Assembly: GCF_037975245.1 (NCBI RefSeq) | Contig: NC_092573.1 | Location: 8,958,501 to 9,022,500 of the forward strand | Origin: Apostichopus japonicus | Taxonomy: Eukaryota; Echinodermata; Holothuroidea; Aspidochirotida; Stichopodidae | Reading direction: 5' to 3' | Length of the DNA stretch: 64,000 nt | In this document: positions 1 to 10,188 of the stretch, in pieces | Numbering within the stretch: the stretch's first letter is position 1 | Layout: each line of letters opens with the position of its first letter | Notes under the pieces: generated by a model | What the model was told of the DNA's origin: nothing | Seen by the model: the letters and a program-made list of their open reading frames with translations, nothing else | Databases searched by the model: none | Position numbers and translations under genes: made by a program

Positions 1-240
1 ATACATACATACATACATACATACATACATACATACATACATACATACATACATACATACATACATACATACATACATACATACATACATACATACATAC
101 ATACATACATACATACATACATACATACATACATACATACATACATACATACATACATACATACATACATACATACATACATACATACATACATACATAC
201 ATACATACATACATACATACATACATACATACATACATAC
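1..240. repeat. (ACAT)n microsatellite
   Basis: About sixty uninterrupted copies of the tetranucleotide ATAC/ACAT. The array starts at the window edge, so its true length is unknown. A second, shorter tract of the same motif lies at 53125-53171. Confidence 0.98.
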
Positions 241-1264
241 TAACATTGTATACGTATGTGGGGCAGAATTTCTCCCAATTTTTTTACATACACTTGTGAA
301 TCAAGAGGACTACGAATCACAAGTGTATGCAGAGAACTCACACAAGTGGTCTAATTAGTGTGAACAAGGATTTACATTTTATCAATGTAAAGAAACTGAT
401 TCAACATTGCAGAATAGCGCCCTCAAAGTAATACAGAAGCAACACCCTACAGTACATATCACTGACATGTTGGCAGGGTTGAAGATGTTCTTTCAACTGG
501 GATTTAAGAAGATAGAAACAATGACATTTTAAAGGTGAGCATGTATAAAAATTAGGGGAAAGTCATAATAAAAAAAGATAAAGGATCAATTTGAATATTA
601 AAAAGCCTAGGCTATAGGCCTAGCTAGTCTTCATATACCCTTTACTGTTGTAGATAGGCACATAACATGGTATGCTATAGGCTAGGCTAAAGACTAGGCT
701 GCCACAGAATATATTAATGATTCAATCCTAGGCTAGGCCTAGCCTACATGTTATAAGTAGTAGGATATAGGTTAGATCTTGGAGGTTACAATTTAATAGC
801 TTCATTTATTTTTGTTACTTGGTGCAGCTTGAATTTGGAATTTGAATAATTAAATATACCAGTTGTTGTGAAATTATATATTTTTAGTAAGGCCTGTGTT
901 TGAAATTCCAGGCCACACATGTACTGTCTATAGCCTAGGCTAGGTCAATAACATTAAGTCATTCACCAATTTAACAAAGGCTAGTTGTTAGATAAGGTTC
1001 TGTACCATATCGTAATCATACCCGAATAGTACTACGCCTATGTAAAAGCTCAAGCCCTGAGCTGATGTTAAAGTAGTTAAACTGCACTATGATGCATGCT
1101 GCTCGGATTTGTTTTAGCCCACTGAAAGTTACGCTGTATTCCTAGAGACATGTCATCATACATAATAACTTAACCGTAGTTAGGGTTGCAAGATATGAAG
1201 ATTTGTGTCAAGTTTTATAGCTCAAATGCAGGCCAGACGTATCAATTAATGGTATACTAGAGGG
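241..1264. other. Intergenic stretch, no gene seen
   Basis: AT-rich sequence without a supported exon or long ORF. Palindromic AGGCCTA/CCTAGG-type motifs cluster at about 605-650, 680-750 and 930-950; similar short motifs recur at 8860-9000. I see no promoter or RNA gene. Confidence 0.6.
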
Positions 1265-1359
1265 TGACAGCCGGATATTCATAAGGTAACGTTCTATATC
1301 CATAAGGTTCATTGTTCATAAGGTTCGCTATTCATAATGAGCAAAAAGGTTCATTGTTA
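1265..1359. repeat. Left part of an inverted minisatellite
   Basis: Degenerate ~25-30-bp units built on ATTCATAAGGT / GGTTCATTGTTCATA. The outer part is the reverse complement of about 8770-8845, so the two blocks form the arms of a large foldback. The DIRS-like element at 1360-8242 splits the array. Confidence 0.7.
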
Positions 1360-1394
1360 TTATAAAACTTACTGGTTTATATATTTACGAGTGA

Positions 1395-1507
1395 CCCACT
1401 TACCTGTCTCCCCACAACCTATGCACCGCATTCTACCGTGTCTAGAATGCCCTGGTAATCTTTTAACACTGTACACCCTCATTGGCCCTAATGGCCTTCC
1501 TTCATTT
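1395..1507 (+). repeat. Left inverted terminal repeat, DIRS-like copy 1
   Basis: Nearly exact reverse complement of 8119-8229. A further short match, CACAAAGTG at 1523-1531, pairs with 8101-8109. About 35 outer bases (1360-1394) have no partner at the right end, as is usual for the unequal ends of DIRS elements. Confidence 0.85.
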
Positions 1508-1936
1508 TGAGACCACTTTCCCACAAAGTGGCCCCGGACGCGACCTCGGGGAGGGTGGCGGGTAAACCCTGCCACCCGCCGAGCTCGCCGAGAAGGAAAA
1601 ATCTAACGCTAACAAAGACTGCTGACGCCTCCAGGCGGAGCCCACCCTGAACAGTCGGGGTGTGGGTCCGCCCTCCGTCACCCCGTAGGCGTGCCTCCCC
1701 CTACACTTACAGAGGCCTAATTGAACAAGGGGACGAGGCCCATACTACCTTAGATGGTAAAGAGTAACCTGGTAAACCAAACTAAGGAACAACACCCACC
1801 GATAGACAAGTAGCCGCAGGCGACCCAGGGGGTGGCGATGTCTATCGACGAAACGCGAGGAGTCATGAGTCAGGTCGAACGACCGCTCCCCCGTCCGGCT
1901 GCGTCCCACCTCCCTCGGGGGAGGGTGGCGGGAAAT

Positions 1937-2036
1937 GGAGACAGGTAAGTGGGTCACTCGTAAATATATAAACCAGTAAGTTTTATAATATTTACTTCGT
2001 TCCCCACTTACCTGTCTCCCCACAACCTATGCACCG
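1937..2036 (+). repeat. Internal complementary region, DIRS-like copy 1
   Basis: Its first half is the reverse complement of the left end (1360 to about 1412). Its second half is the reverse complement of the right end (about 8193-8242), joined at an AAT/ATT near 1988. In DIRS-type elements this region is thought to template completion of the termini through a circular intermediate. It lies directly downstream, on the minus strand, of the recombinase remnant. Confidence 0.85.
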
Positions 2037-2909
2037 AGTGGCACTGTCCGATGGTGGGAGGCCCGAGGGGTGGGACCCCTGGAGCTCGTATCATCGAGCG
2101 ACCAAAGCCAAATCGGCCTGTGATAAGTCCGATAAGTAGCAGGCGACGAAGCGATTGGAGTCTTCCACGCCGTCGTCTTGCAGATGTCCACTATTGGAAA
2201 ACCTGCGAACAGGGCTGTAGAAGCAGTGAAACCCCTGCTGTTGTGAGCCATGGATCTGCCTGGACCTGTAGCCAGAGGGCGGATGGCTTCCACCAAACAG
2301 CGGGACAAGGTATCCTCCCAGGCTGCTGAGTGGGGCACTCGAAGGAGGAAGAACAGGGATGTCGAAGTACCTAAGAGATCTTGTGTTCTGTTGAGGTACC
2401 ACTTCAGTTCCCTAATGGGAAACCATACTGTAGTCTGTCCTCGGGGATCAAAGAGAAGGTCTTGATCTCTGGGATGATGATGTCTCCCGGTAGGAGAGCC
2501 CAAACCTGGTTCTAGCAAAGAAGGAGGGGTCGAGAACTATCAGCACCCCACAAACCGTAGGACTGAAGGCACCTTAGCCAAGGCGAGCCGTTGCTGCCTG
2601 GCTTGGAGCCGTAGGGGAAGCCCCTGATGGAAGGCGGCAACAGCCGAACGAAAGTCTTTGATCGTCTACACCCTGCCTCCCTTCTTGGAACAGTATGGGT
2701 AAGGAGTCAGCGATCAAGGTTAGAAAGGCCATGGTAGGCAGAGTCTGTCTCGTTCGGCATACTCCGAATCTCCGTAGGCAGAGAACGTAAGTACCAAGGT
2801 TGTTCTCACTCTGGCGGCCAAAGTCCTTTCTGTCTAAGGAGACAATTTCCAGGCACCTAATTGTAGGCCCGTGCTGTCCGGGTGAGCCAGCGCCCCGTCT
2901 ATGGGACAA
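2027..2909 (-). pseudogene. DIRS-like tyrosine recombinase remnant, copy 1
   Basis: The minus-strand frame at 2518-2027 contains an HNSRG segment (the HxxR box) followed by a region with the layout of the DIRS recombinase C-terminus: small/aliphatic helix, then TW..P, then YRTYHRP with a candidate tyrosine. The upstream frame at 2909-2574 looks like the N-terminal core-binding part (FLTLIAD, LFQEGRQ) but is out of frame with it. Frameshifts between the pieces make a working enzyme unlikely. The end of the frame runs into the internal complementary region. The assignment rests on motif recognition and was not aligned. Confidence 0.65.
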
Positions 2910-3049
2910 CCGACTGTGGTTTGTCCGGCAGGATCGCTGGCTCGTCCGCTAGGAGCTGGATAACTTTTGCCCGAACCGGGTCAGCGGGGCCACTATGATG
3001 GCTGACCATGCCAAGAGGGGGAAGATGTAAGCTTCCGGTCAGTTTCGCG

Positions 3050-3540
3050 ACAGGGACCTGGCGTTATGTGGAAGGCCTGCGGGTGGGCCGCCTGAACAAA
3101 GATGAGCAGCCCATTGTTGCCCTGTGTCGCAATCAGGTCTATCAGAGGTCTGCTGAACATGTGGAAAAACCTACTTCATGTTCGTTGCGAAAGGGTCCAC
3201 TCGTCAGGGTGGAGCTGTCCCCTGGGCAGAGCATCGGCCATCACATTCTCCTTTCTGGCTATCTGAGAGACTTGTAGGGCCATGCCAGATTCTGTAGCTG
3301 TGGTGAGGGTCTCCCTTGCCAGACGGCAATATTTCTCTGACCTGGTGCCACCATGTCTGTTGACGTAGCTACAGTATGTTACCACCGTCGTGTTGTCTGA
3401 GAGGATGGTAGTCAAAAGCTCGTACCTGGGCGCCAGAGGGCTCCAGAGAGCCCAACCCTGTGTATCTGCTGCTAAAGAAGTCATGGACAGCGGCCTGCTT
3501 GGTGACCTTGTTAGCGCTTGCAGGACAGCCGCACTCACAG
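3050..3540 (-). pseudogene. DIRS-like RNase H remnant, copy 1
   Basis: Minus-strand translation of 3538-3176 has the RNase H segment SDNTTVVTY, then VNRHGGTRSE, CRLARE and a terminal ADALPRGQ block, the order seen in retroelement RNase H domains. A different frame just downstream (about 3175-3080) continues with a PLIDLIAT..NN-type motif that normally follows RNase H, so there is a frameshift. No upstream reverse transcriptase with its FxDD-type motif was found between here and about 5500. Confidence 0.7.
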
Positions 3541-3867
3541 TACTGATTCAGTACCACAGTACCGTTGAAGACTCTTTCAGTTATCAACCCGTTGCAATCA
3601 GAAAACTCTGAAGAAAAGGAATGTCCTGATGATGCTAAGCTGTACCCTGTAGGGAGGTTTAATGGAGGTTCTTTCCATGCTAAAAAATATTAATCATAAT
3701 ATTGGGGAAAGAAAAGGCGAAGACCTATTGAAAGATAATGATGCCTGAGGCGCCTAACAATATTACCCCGGTCAACGAAAACCTGTCAAGCATAGAGACA
3801 AGTATCTCCTGGATGGGAAGCTGCACTGACGAAAAAGTGCCTTGCCCAAGGAAACAACTGAATGATC

Positions 3868-3940
3868 CGGCCAGGACTCAAACCTGCAAGCCTTAGATCA
3901 CCAGCCCACTGCCTTCACCACTTGACCACAGTACTCTCCA
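3868..3940 (-). ncRNA. tRNA-like (SINE-type) block a, copy 1
   Basis: The minus strand reads an A-box-like TGGTCAAGTGGT (3928-3917) and a B-box-like GGTTTGAGTCC (3884-3874) at tRNA-like spacing. This is followed by TTTCCTTGGGCAAGGCACT, a tail of the kind seen in tRNA-derived SINEs. The same block occurs in copy 2 at about 30075-30147, so it belonged to the element before both inserted. A functional tRNA is unlikely because the stems are degraded. Confidence 0.55.
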
Positions 3941-4279
3941 AAAATGAGTACTGAAGGTACAGAATCTCACTCTGCTGAGTGAGTACAGAATCTTAAACAA
4001 TGCTACCCTGCTACAAAAAATGAGACTGAGTACTGAATGGATAGTTTGCTTCATCAGAATCTTAAACAAAGCTACAATGCTACTGTTTATGTGACTCCTA
4101 CAATTAAATGTATGTATTTAAGAACGTATTTAGGATCATCCTGCAAGTTGGAACTTGAGAAGAAGCCTCACTGGCTTAACCAAGCTGCAAGCTGACTGAA
4201 GTCAGTCTCTTATATACAAAATTAACGTCCATGATTATGAAAAGTCGACAACTCTGTAGCTGGACAACATACATTACTC

Positions 4280-4355
4280 TTGGGGTGGCCTGAACCGGGG
4301 ACCTTATGACTGAAAGGCTTTAACCCTGAGCTAACTGAGCGATAGACCTACTCAT
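4280..4355 (-). ncRNA. tRNA-like block b, copy 1
   Basis: The minus strand reads an A-box-like TATCGCTCAGTTAGCTC (4345-4329) and a B-box-like GGTTCAGGCC (4296-4287), with a cloverleaf-like centre. The equivalent in copy 2 is 30408-30485. It may be a second tRNA-derived SINE head or a captured tRNA fragment. Confidence 0.5.
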
Positions 4356-4584
4356 CAGAAACAAACTCCCAACAGGGGCTGTGAAGATGGTGAGAGGGTG
4401 GGTTTGTAGAAAATCCACCTCATAAATCCCTGGCTGCTTAACGGAGCCCGGGGAGTTACTCAGCAAACACTAAAGCGTTACTAAGCATGTAGGCCTAGTG
4501 TTTTGTTATGGTAACGTTATTAGTGGTGTAAGAGGTATGTCACCGAAAACGTTTTCAGACTCATATTTCAAAACGATTTACGTT

Positions 4585-4617
4585 AAGACATTAATATAAC
4601 ATTAATATAACATTAAT
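4585..4617. repeat. Short ATTAATATAAC tandem repeat
   Basis: About three tandem copies of an 11-base unit inside the non-coding middle of DIRS-like copy 1. Two copies remain in copy 2 near 30710. Confidence 0.7.
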
Positions 4618-5118
4618 ATCTCATAGAAACGTTATGTCGACGTTTTTACCACACCACATTTAACGTAATAAACACGTAATAAATGTTATGATAACGTACC
4701 CGTTACTCCTCAAATCTCTCCATGTCGAGACGTATCAATTTCGTAGTGTAGTACAGTAGAAGTATCCAACTTCCTATTGAAACCACCTAGTGCATAGCCA
4801 CGACTAGGCTATCAGGTGCTACGAAATGCAACTGTGCTTAAAATGTCGGAACATCGAACATTATTCACGAAGCGCATACTGTATGCTCGGAGCGCGTTAG
4901 CGCTTGTACCTCTGTTGGGGTTTTATCCTACCCCTTTTCCAACTTACTAACTCGTTTGTCTTGGAAATTCACCCAAAATACAGAGAGAGAGGTTTATTCC
5001 ATGGGATCGCTCACGTAGTCGACAGCTCGTTGCAGCAAACGTTGAGCTTACACGTGTCAATCCAGGTGACTGCTTGGCCCCCCCTCCTCTCATAACAAAT
5101 ATACAGCGGGTATATTGT

Positions 5119-5207
5119 CTTGGCAGTTTGCCAAGACTCTTAGAAGGCTTGTTTTCCTGGCACTTTGCCAAGCTTCGAGAACGTTCTCTTCTTGGCAGGT
5201 TGCCAAG
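5119..5207. promoter_or_regulatory. Three NFI-type palindromes, copy 1
   Basis: TTGGC-N5-GCCAA or a one-base variant occurs three times in a row: 5120-5134 (TTGGCAGTTTGCCAA), 5157-5171 (first base C) and 5192-5206 (TTGGCAGGTTGCCAA). Spacing and symmetry match the NFI/CTF consensus. The trio is kept in copies 2 and 3. A binding role is inferred. Confidence 0.5.
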
Positions 5208-5499
5208 GTACTAAGTAACGAGACTGTACTAGAATCGCTTCAGTTTGCGCCTTTTAGCATGCTCTGGAGGGGGTTCCACAAGCTTTTTAAACAACAAAAC
5301 ATAAGCAAGGTTTCAAACCTAGACATATGGCGATGAATTAAAACGAGAGAGAAAAATAATTAGCGAGGAGAATATGACCCATGAATGCCCAGGAAATCTA
5401 TGTCATGTCCTGGTTTCTGCTGGTACTCATTAAACACACATTCGGGCTGTGTAATGATAAATGGTGTAGCGATTGCAGTGTCTTTCCGCAATTGATTCG

Positions 5500-6700
5500 A
5501 ACCTGTCGTCGCAGCTCAAGCTGCTAGTTCCGTGGGGCAACACTCCCCTGATGAAAGCGACTCTTCCCCCTCTTGGAGGCGGGATTAACTTTGAGGCTGG
5601 GGATAAGTATATCTCCGTTTGCCGTGGGAACCTCGCTCCAGCCGGCTTTCCTTTCGGATTGGGCGTTTGCCCTTACTACCCCGATCTGGGGGCCCAGCAG
5701 TTGTTGATCTCATCGGTTCCCGGCTCCGGGACCGACTCCTGGGATCCGGAGTGGAACCTCGGTTCCGCACTCCCTGTGAGGTCTCGCTGGACCCGTGGTC
5801 TCGTCGGACCCGGGCCCCCAGAGCCCATCTCTGTGTGCGTACCTAGCCGGGTACCACTCCTCTCGACCCGGACATTCTGTCCATTCCGGTCGGAATTTCA
5901 AATGGGCTATTTATTGGCCTTGAGCCTTGCCCTTGCCTTCCCCCTTGGTCATAGAATCCGGACGGTGCCGGGACCTTGGGGGGCAATATCTCTTTCTCCT
6001 CTCTCTCTCTCTCTCTCCTCTGGCCTCTCTCGCCGGACTCGGGCTCCCGGAGCCTATCTCTGTGTGCGTACCACGCCGGGTACCACTCTCCTCGACCCGG
6101 ACATTCTGTCCGTTCCGGTCGGAACTTCTAATGGGCTTTTTATTGGCCTTGAGCCTAGCCTTCCTTGGGTCGGAGGGGAACGTCTGTTCCGGGCTCCTTC
6201 TGAGGTCTCGCCGGACCCTGGCTCTCCGGAGCCCCTCTCTTTGCGCGCACCACAACGGGTGCCGCTCTCTGCGACCCGGACGGACTGTCCGCTCTGGCCG
6301 TCTTTGTCATGGGCTTTTGGTTGGCCTTGAGCCTTGCCCTTGCCCTAGCCCTTGGTGGTACATCCGGACAGCGCCGGCACCTTGGGTGGCAAAATATCCA
6401 TCTCTCTCTCTCTCATGGGCTTTTGGTTGGCCTTGAGCCTTGCCCTTGCCCTAGCCCTTGGTGGTACATCCGGACTACGCCGGCACCTTGGGTGGCAAAA
6501 TCCCCATCTCTCTCTCTCTTCTCCGGCCCTCTCCTGGCCTCTCTCCATCTCAACTCCCACCAACTCTCTCACTTCCTCTTCATCTCCTGTCTCTCCTCCG
6601 ATTCCCTCCAGGGGAACTGTGGGTTCGGTGATAGATCTAAACTGTCCCGGCCTGCTAGCCAGGTGTCGATGTGCTGCCACTGTCTGGTGTGAAAACAAAA
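5500..6700 (-). pseudogene. Gag-like arginine/serine-rich region, copy 1
   Basis: GC-rich part of the element. On the minus strand the frames at 5770-5585, 5901-5710 and 6255-5911 are rich in Arg, Ser, Gly and Pro (for example RSRSREP), as in disordered Gag proteins of DIRS elements, and they sit upstream of pol. The frames are broken. Plus-strand ORFs here (5473-6330, 5927-6436) are proline/leucine-rich mirror frames with no family features. Internally it contains four to five copies of a ~100-bp unit that begins ATGGGCTTTTGGTTGGCC on the plus strand; the clearest are 6309-6412 and 6414-6520. Confidence 0.4.
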
Positions 6701-6889
6701 CAGACTAGACAGAGGTCTCGGAACAGTTCACACATTTAAGGTGGCTTCGAGACATGTCTGAGAAACTCACGTTAAGGAGAGACTAACGGCGAATAGTCTA
6801 ACGTATCAAACGGAACGACTATAAGGAGGAAGTAGGGTGGGAGTATGCTAACAGAGAGTAAAGTTACGTGACAAAAACAACGCGCCCCG

Positions 6890-7860
6890 CTAGAGGCTCG
6901 CGGCTTACAAGGTACGCTACAATAGTGAAACTTCCCAAACTTAGAAGCGAACACGTAACTAGAATACATGAAGGAAAAGGACGAAGCATGTATACAAGGG
7001 AGAGAACCCCTCTATCCGCGTACAGAGCGGGAAGGGAGGAACAAGGCTACGAGATACGCCCCAAGTGAAACTCCCGACACTTAGGAGGCGCACGAGTAGC
7101 GAAACCCATGGAGAAACATGAAAATATGTACAAATATAGGAAGGTTCAAACAAGAAACAACAACGTAATCGAACCGCCTAGCCGCCTAGTATTGGATAGG
7201 AGTTCGCGGCTTACAAGATACGTTACAAGGAGAAACACTTCCGACATATGGAAGCAACGTAACTAAACATATATGCATCGAAAAACTTGTAAAACGGACG
7301 AAACATGTATATAAGGGAGAGAACCCCCTAACCGCGAACCAGCGGAGGGGGGAACAAGGCTACGAGGTACACCCCAAGTCATGAGACTCAGGGAGCGCAC
7401 GTAGCAACAACTGGAGGAAACATGAAAATATACAACAATATATGAAATCAAGGATACTCCCGTCTTAACATGAAAAACAACGAAACGAGCCGACTATCTC
7501 GACTAGTTATATAGATAGATATCGGAACGTGGCTACAACTACGCTACAAAAGTGAAAACCCACACTGAAAGCGTAAAAAATAACGAAGTACATGAAAGCA
7601 AAACATCTTATGCCTTAAGAAAGGCTGAAACACATGTACATACGGAAAAACATGCCTATCCGCGTAAACAGGGCGGTATAGGCAACGCTACAAATTACGC
7701 TACAAGGGAAAAACCCACACAAAAGCGTAAGAAGTAACGAAGGAACATGAAACAAGCAAACATCTTATTTTTTGAAAGTAAGAAAAGCTGAAACATGTAC
7801 ATACGAAAATATATGCCTATCCGTGTAAACAAGGCGGTATAGGCAACGAACGAAGTAGTC
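6890..7860 (-). repeat. Subterminal direct repeats, copy 1
   Basis: Two ~310-bp direct repeats start at about 6897 and 7207; both begin CGCGGCTTACAAG and share AAGGGAGAGAACCCC. Two ~150-165-bp repeats follow at about 7540 and 7690, sharing GGCGGTATAGGCAACG. They lie inside the right (5', minus strand) terminus, where element promoter functions would be expected. Confidence 0.6.
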
Positions 7861-8118
7861 TCGCAGAGCTACTACCTGCTACCCTAAAAACGTTACGTAA
7901 GAAAAACGAACGCATGGGCGAGAGTGTACACTAAAAACAGCCCCCAAAAACACCCTTCCCTACAAGAAAAGGATACTTATCAGGCTGGAAAAGATCCTTG
8001 GAAGTGCAGAAGTCCTGATAGGAAACTTCTAGAGTATAAATCCAAGGTAATCCGGGCGAATTTCGCGAAAATTTTTCTAACTCCGAAAAACACATTGAGA
8101 CACTTTGTGGGTAGAAAA

Positions 8119-8229
8119 ATGAAGGAAGGCCATTAGGGCCAATGAGGGTGTACAGTGTTAAAAGATTACCAGGGCATTCTAGACACGGTAGAATGCGGTG
8201 CATAGGTTGTGGGGAGACAGGTAAGTGGG
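8119..8229 (-). repeat. Right inverted terminal repeat, DIRS-like copy 1
   Basis: Reverse complement of 1395-1507. It contains GGAGACAGGTAAGTGGG, which also matches a strong 5' splice-site consensus (CAG|GTAAGT) on the plus strand. Confidence 0.85.
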
Positions 8230-8242
8230 GAACGAAGTAAAT

Positions 8243-8850
8243 TATATGGTTCGTTATTCCTAATGAAAGAAAAATGTTTGTTGTTCATAATTGGTAAAAG
8301 GGTTGGATATTCAGAATGGTGAAAAGGGTTCGTAATCCATAATAGAGCAAAGGTTCATTATTCATAATAAGACAAAGGGTTCGATATTCATTTAGACAAA
8401 TAGGTTCGTTATCCATAATGGGAAGAAAGGTTCGTTATTCATAATAGGCCTTGCCAATTACACTTGTATGAATATCGCACTTCTCTCCTATTATGAATAA
8501 GAAAACTTTTTCCCTTTATGGATTATGGAACGTTTGCTCCATTACTGTATGAATATCGAATTAACCCTTTGTCCCATTTAATGATTAGGAATAAAGAACC
8601 TTTTTGTCTAATATGGATTACGCACTCTTTGCTCTATTATGAATAAGGAACCCTTTGTCTTATTATGAATAAGGAATAAGTTAACCGAATAAGTTTCCAT
8701 TACGAATACCGGATCTTATGAATTATGATCCCTTTTCATAATGAACAACAAACTTTTTATCGAAAAAATGCATGTTATGAATAACGAACCTTATGAACAA
8801 TGACTCTTATGAATAGCGGACCTTATGAATATTGGGCAGACCCCTACTAG
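8243..8850. repeat. Right part of an inverted minisatellite
   Basis: Degenerate ~30-bp units (GGTTCGTTATTCATAATA and variants) run in direct orientation to about 8450. From about 8480 they continue as the reverse complement (TTATGAATAACGAACCTTA). The outer end mirrors 1265-1355. No gene lies here. Confidence 0.7.
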
Positions 8851-10088
8851 AGAGCACCTAGCCTATCTAGCTGTGCCTGCATATTTTAATTTACTCCCAT
8901 TATTTAAGCTAAGCGCTGCCTATTGCCATTTTACTGACAAGTAAATAGGCTAATATTAATAATATTGTGATATGGCTTCTAGCTAGGCCTAGGTCCTATT
9001 TTTGGAGTTAATTGAACATCTACTAAATTCTAAGCAAGCCTACTGTATAGGATATGTTGCCTGAGGATTTCTGATATTGTTTAGAAATTCTATATATATT
9101 ACATAGTATAAACATTCTAAGGAGGTTCCTTTAGCATGATATATCCACACTAAATACCACACTACTAAAGTATCAGCCTAACCAACACTACATAAAGTGT
9201 GGTAGGCTAGAAATATCATATAGTATAGGCAGTATACACAATATCATCATGAAATTGATTTTGCTGACTAAAATCATAGACAAACTTCCTTCTGACATGT
9301 GCAGTCTGAGCTAAAATTAAATCCAGTAGACTTAAAGGACTTAAGGGAGAAAACTGTGAGCTATGATTATGAACCAATCTGAGAACCAAAAGTCTTGCCT
9401 TAGCTCTGTAAATTGTGCACTGTACTACACAAGGAGTGGTGAAATAAGGGTTGCATATTAGTAAACACTAACCTATATATGGTGACTTCATGATACACAG
9501 TTGAGTCATGAACAGTGGGGTCAGGATTGAGTATTTTCATTTTTGTAATGGTCCATCATAGTAAGTTGTGTTAACAAACTTTGGTCAATAAATTAGATGG
9601 GGTAAATCAACACCCTCCCCAACCAAATCAGGAGCCCTTTGTGACCATTCTCACCCTGAAAGAAAAGTTTTTCCATTTTTGTAATTGTCCATGATAGTAC
9701 ATTGTTTTGGCACTTTGGTTCCTCTCCCATATAAGGGAAACTTGGGGGGGGGGTCTCACGATACCTTTCCTCCTGGAAATTAGGTGGTCAGTATTTTCAG
9801 TTTGTAATGGTCCATCATAGTAATTTACTTTGAAAATAAAGTTTGGTCCATAATTAAGATGGGTATATACTAACCCCCCCCCCCTTCCCCACAACTTGAT
9901 TCAGAATTTATTATTTGAATTTAAACAATAGAAGTGGCAGCAGCAGATATAACAAGTAAACAGATTTTAGTTAAATTTTAGTAGATTTTTGAAACTGATT
10001 TAGTTACATTTGGAAAGTTATATTATTCATGTATTTCTCACTTAAACTTTGCTTTTCAAGCCTATAACTGTGTCAGTTTATTTTGCAG
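8851..10088. other. Intergenic or 5' region of the SET-recombinase gene
   Basis: AT-rich with no supported exon. 9525-9890 holds a three-fold degenerate ~130-bp repeat (GTAATGGTCCATCATAGTAA at 9545, a variant at 9680, again at 9804) with G and C homopolymer runs. An acceptor-like TTTTGCAG ends at 10088, so a 5' exon or untranslated leader may lie somewhere here. I could not place a promoter. Confidence 0.5.
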
Positions 10089-10188
10089 ATGTATAACTTA
10101 CGGTGCAGACGTCAACCTACACCAAACCTAAACAAAAAATTGGCAGATAGAAATGGGTTATCTGTTCAATGGATAAATAAGGAAAAAG
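10089..10188 (+). CDS. Exon 1 of the model: lead-in to SET domain
   Basis: 100 nt beginning with ATG right after TTTTGCAG and ending AAAAAG|GTATGC in phase 1. It ends GLSVQWINKEKG, which joins GRGVF across the intron to give the K-G-R-G-V-F start of a SET domain. The ATG may be the start codon or an internal methionine. The open frame running on to 10487 is intron read-through. Confidence 0.75.

Larger units (their letters stand above)
1360..8242 (-). mobile_element. DIRS-like tyrosine-recombinase retroelement, copy 1
   Basis: A 6.9-kb element in minus orientation. It has the DIRS hallmarks: inverted terminal repeats of about 112 bp (1395-1507 and 8119-8229), unequal outer extensions, and an internal complementary region (1937-2036) equal to the reverse complement of the two joined ends. 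On the minus strand, an arginine-rich gag-like region (about 6700 to 5500) precedes RNase H (3538-3176) and tyrosine-recombinase (2909-2030) remnants. No reverse transcriptase was recognised. The reading frames are shifted in several places, so the copy is probably inactive. It is more GC-rich and CpG-rich than the host DNA around it. The family is DIRS by structure; the exact clade cannot be set by eye. Confidence 0.85.

Noticed and set aside
3540-5500. Search for reverse transcriptase motifs between the gag-like and RNase H regions
   Set aside because: No FxDD-type or neighbouring RT block seen by eye on either strand; left as absent rather than annotated.
5473-6436. Long plus-strand open frames (285 and 169 codons) in DIRS-like copy 1, with relatives in copies 2 and 3
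   Set aside because: Leucine/proline-rich, built from ~100-bp repeats in GC-rich DNA and opposite to the element's coding strand. They look like mirror frames of the Arg/Ser-rich gag-like region.
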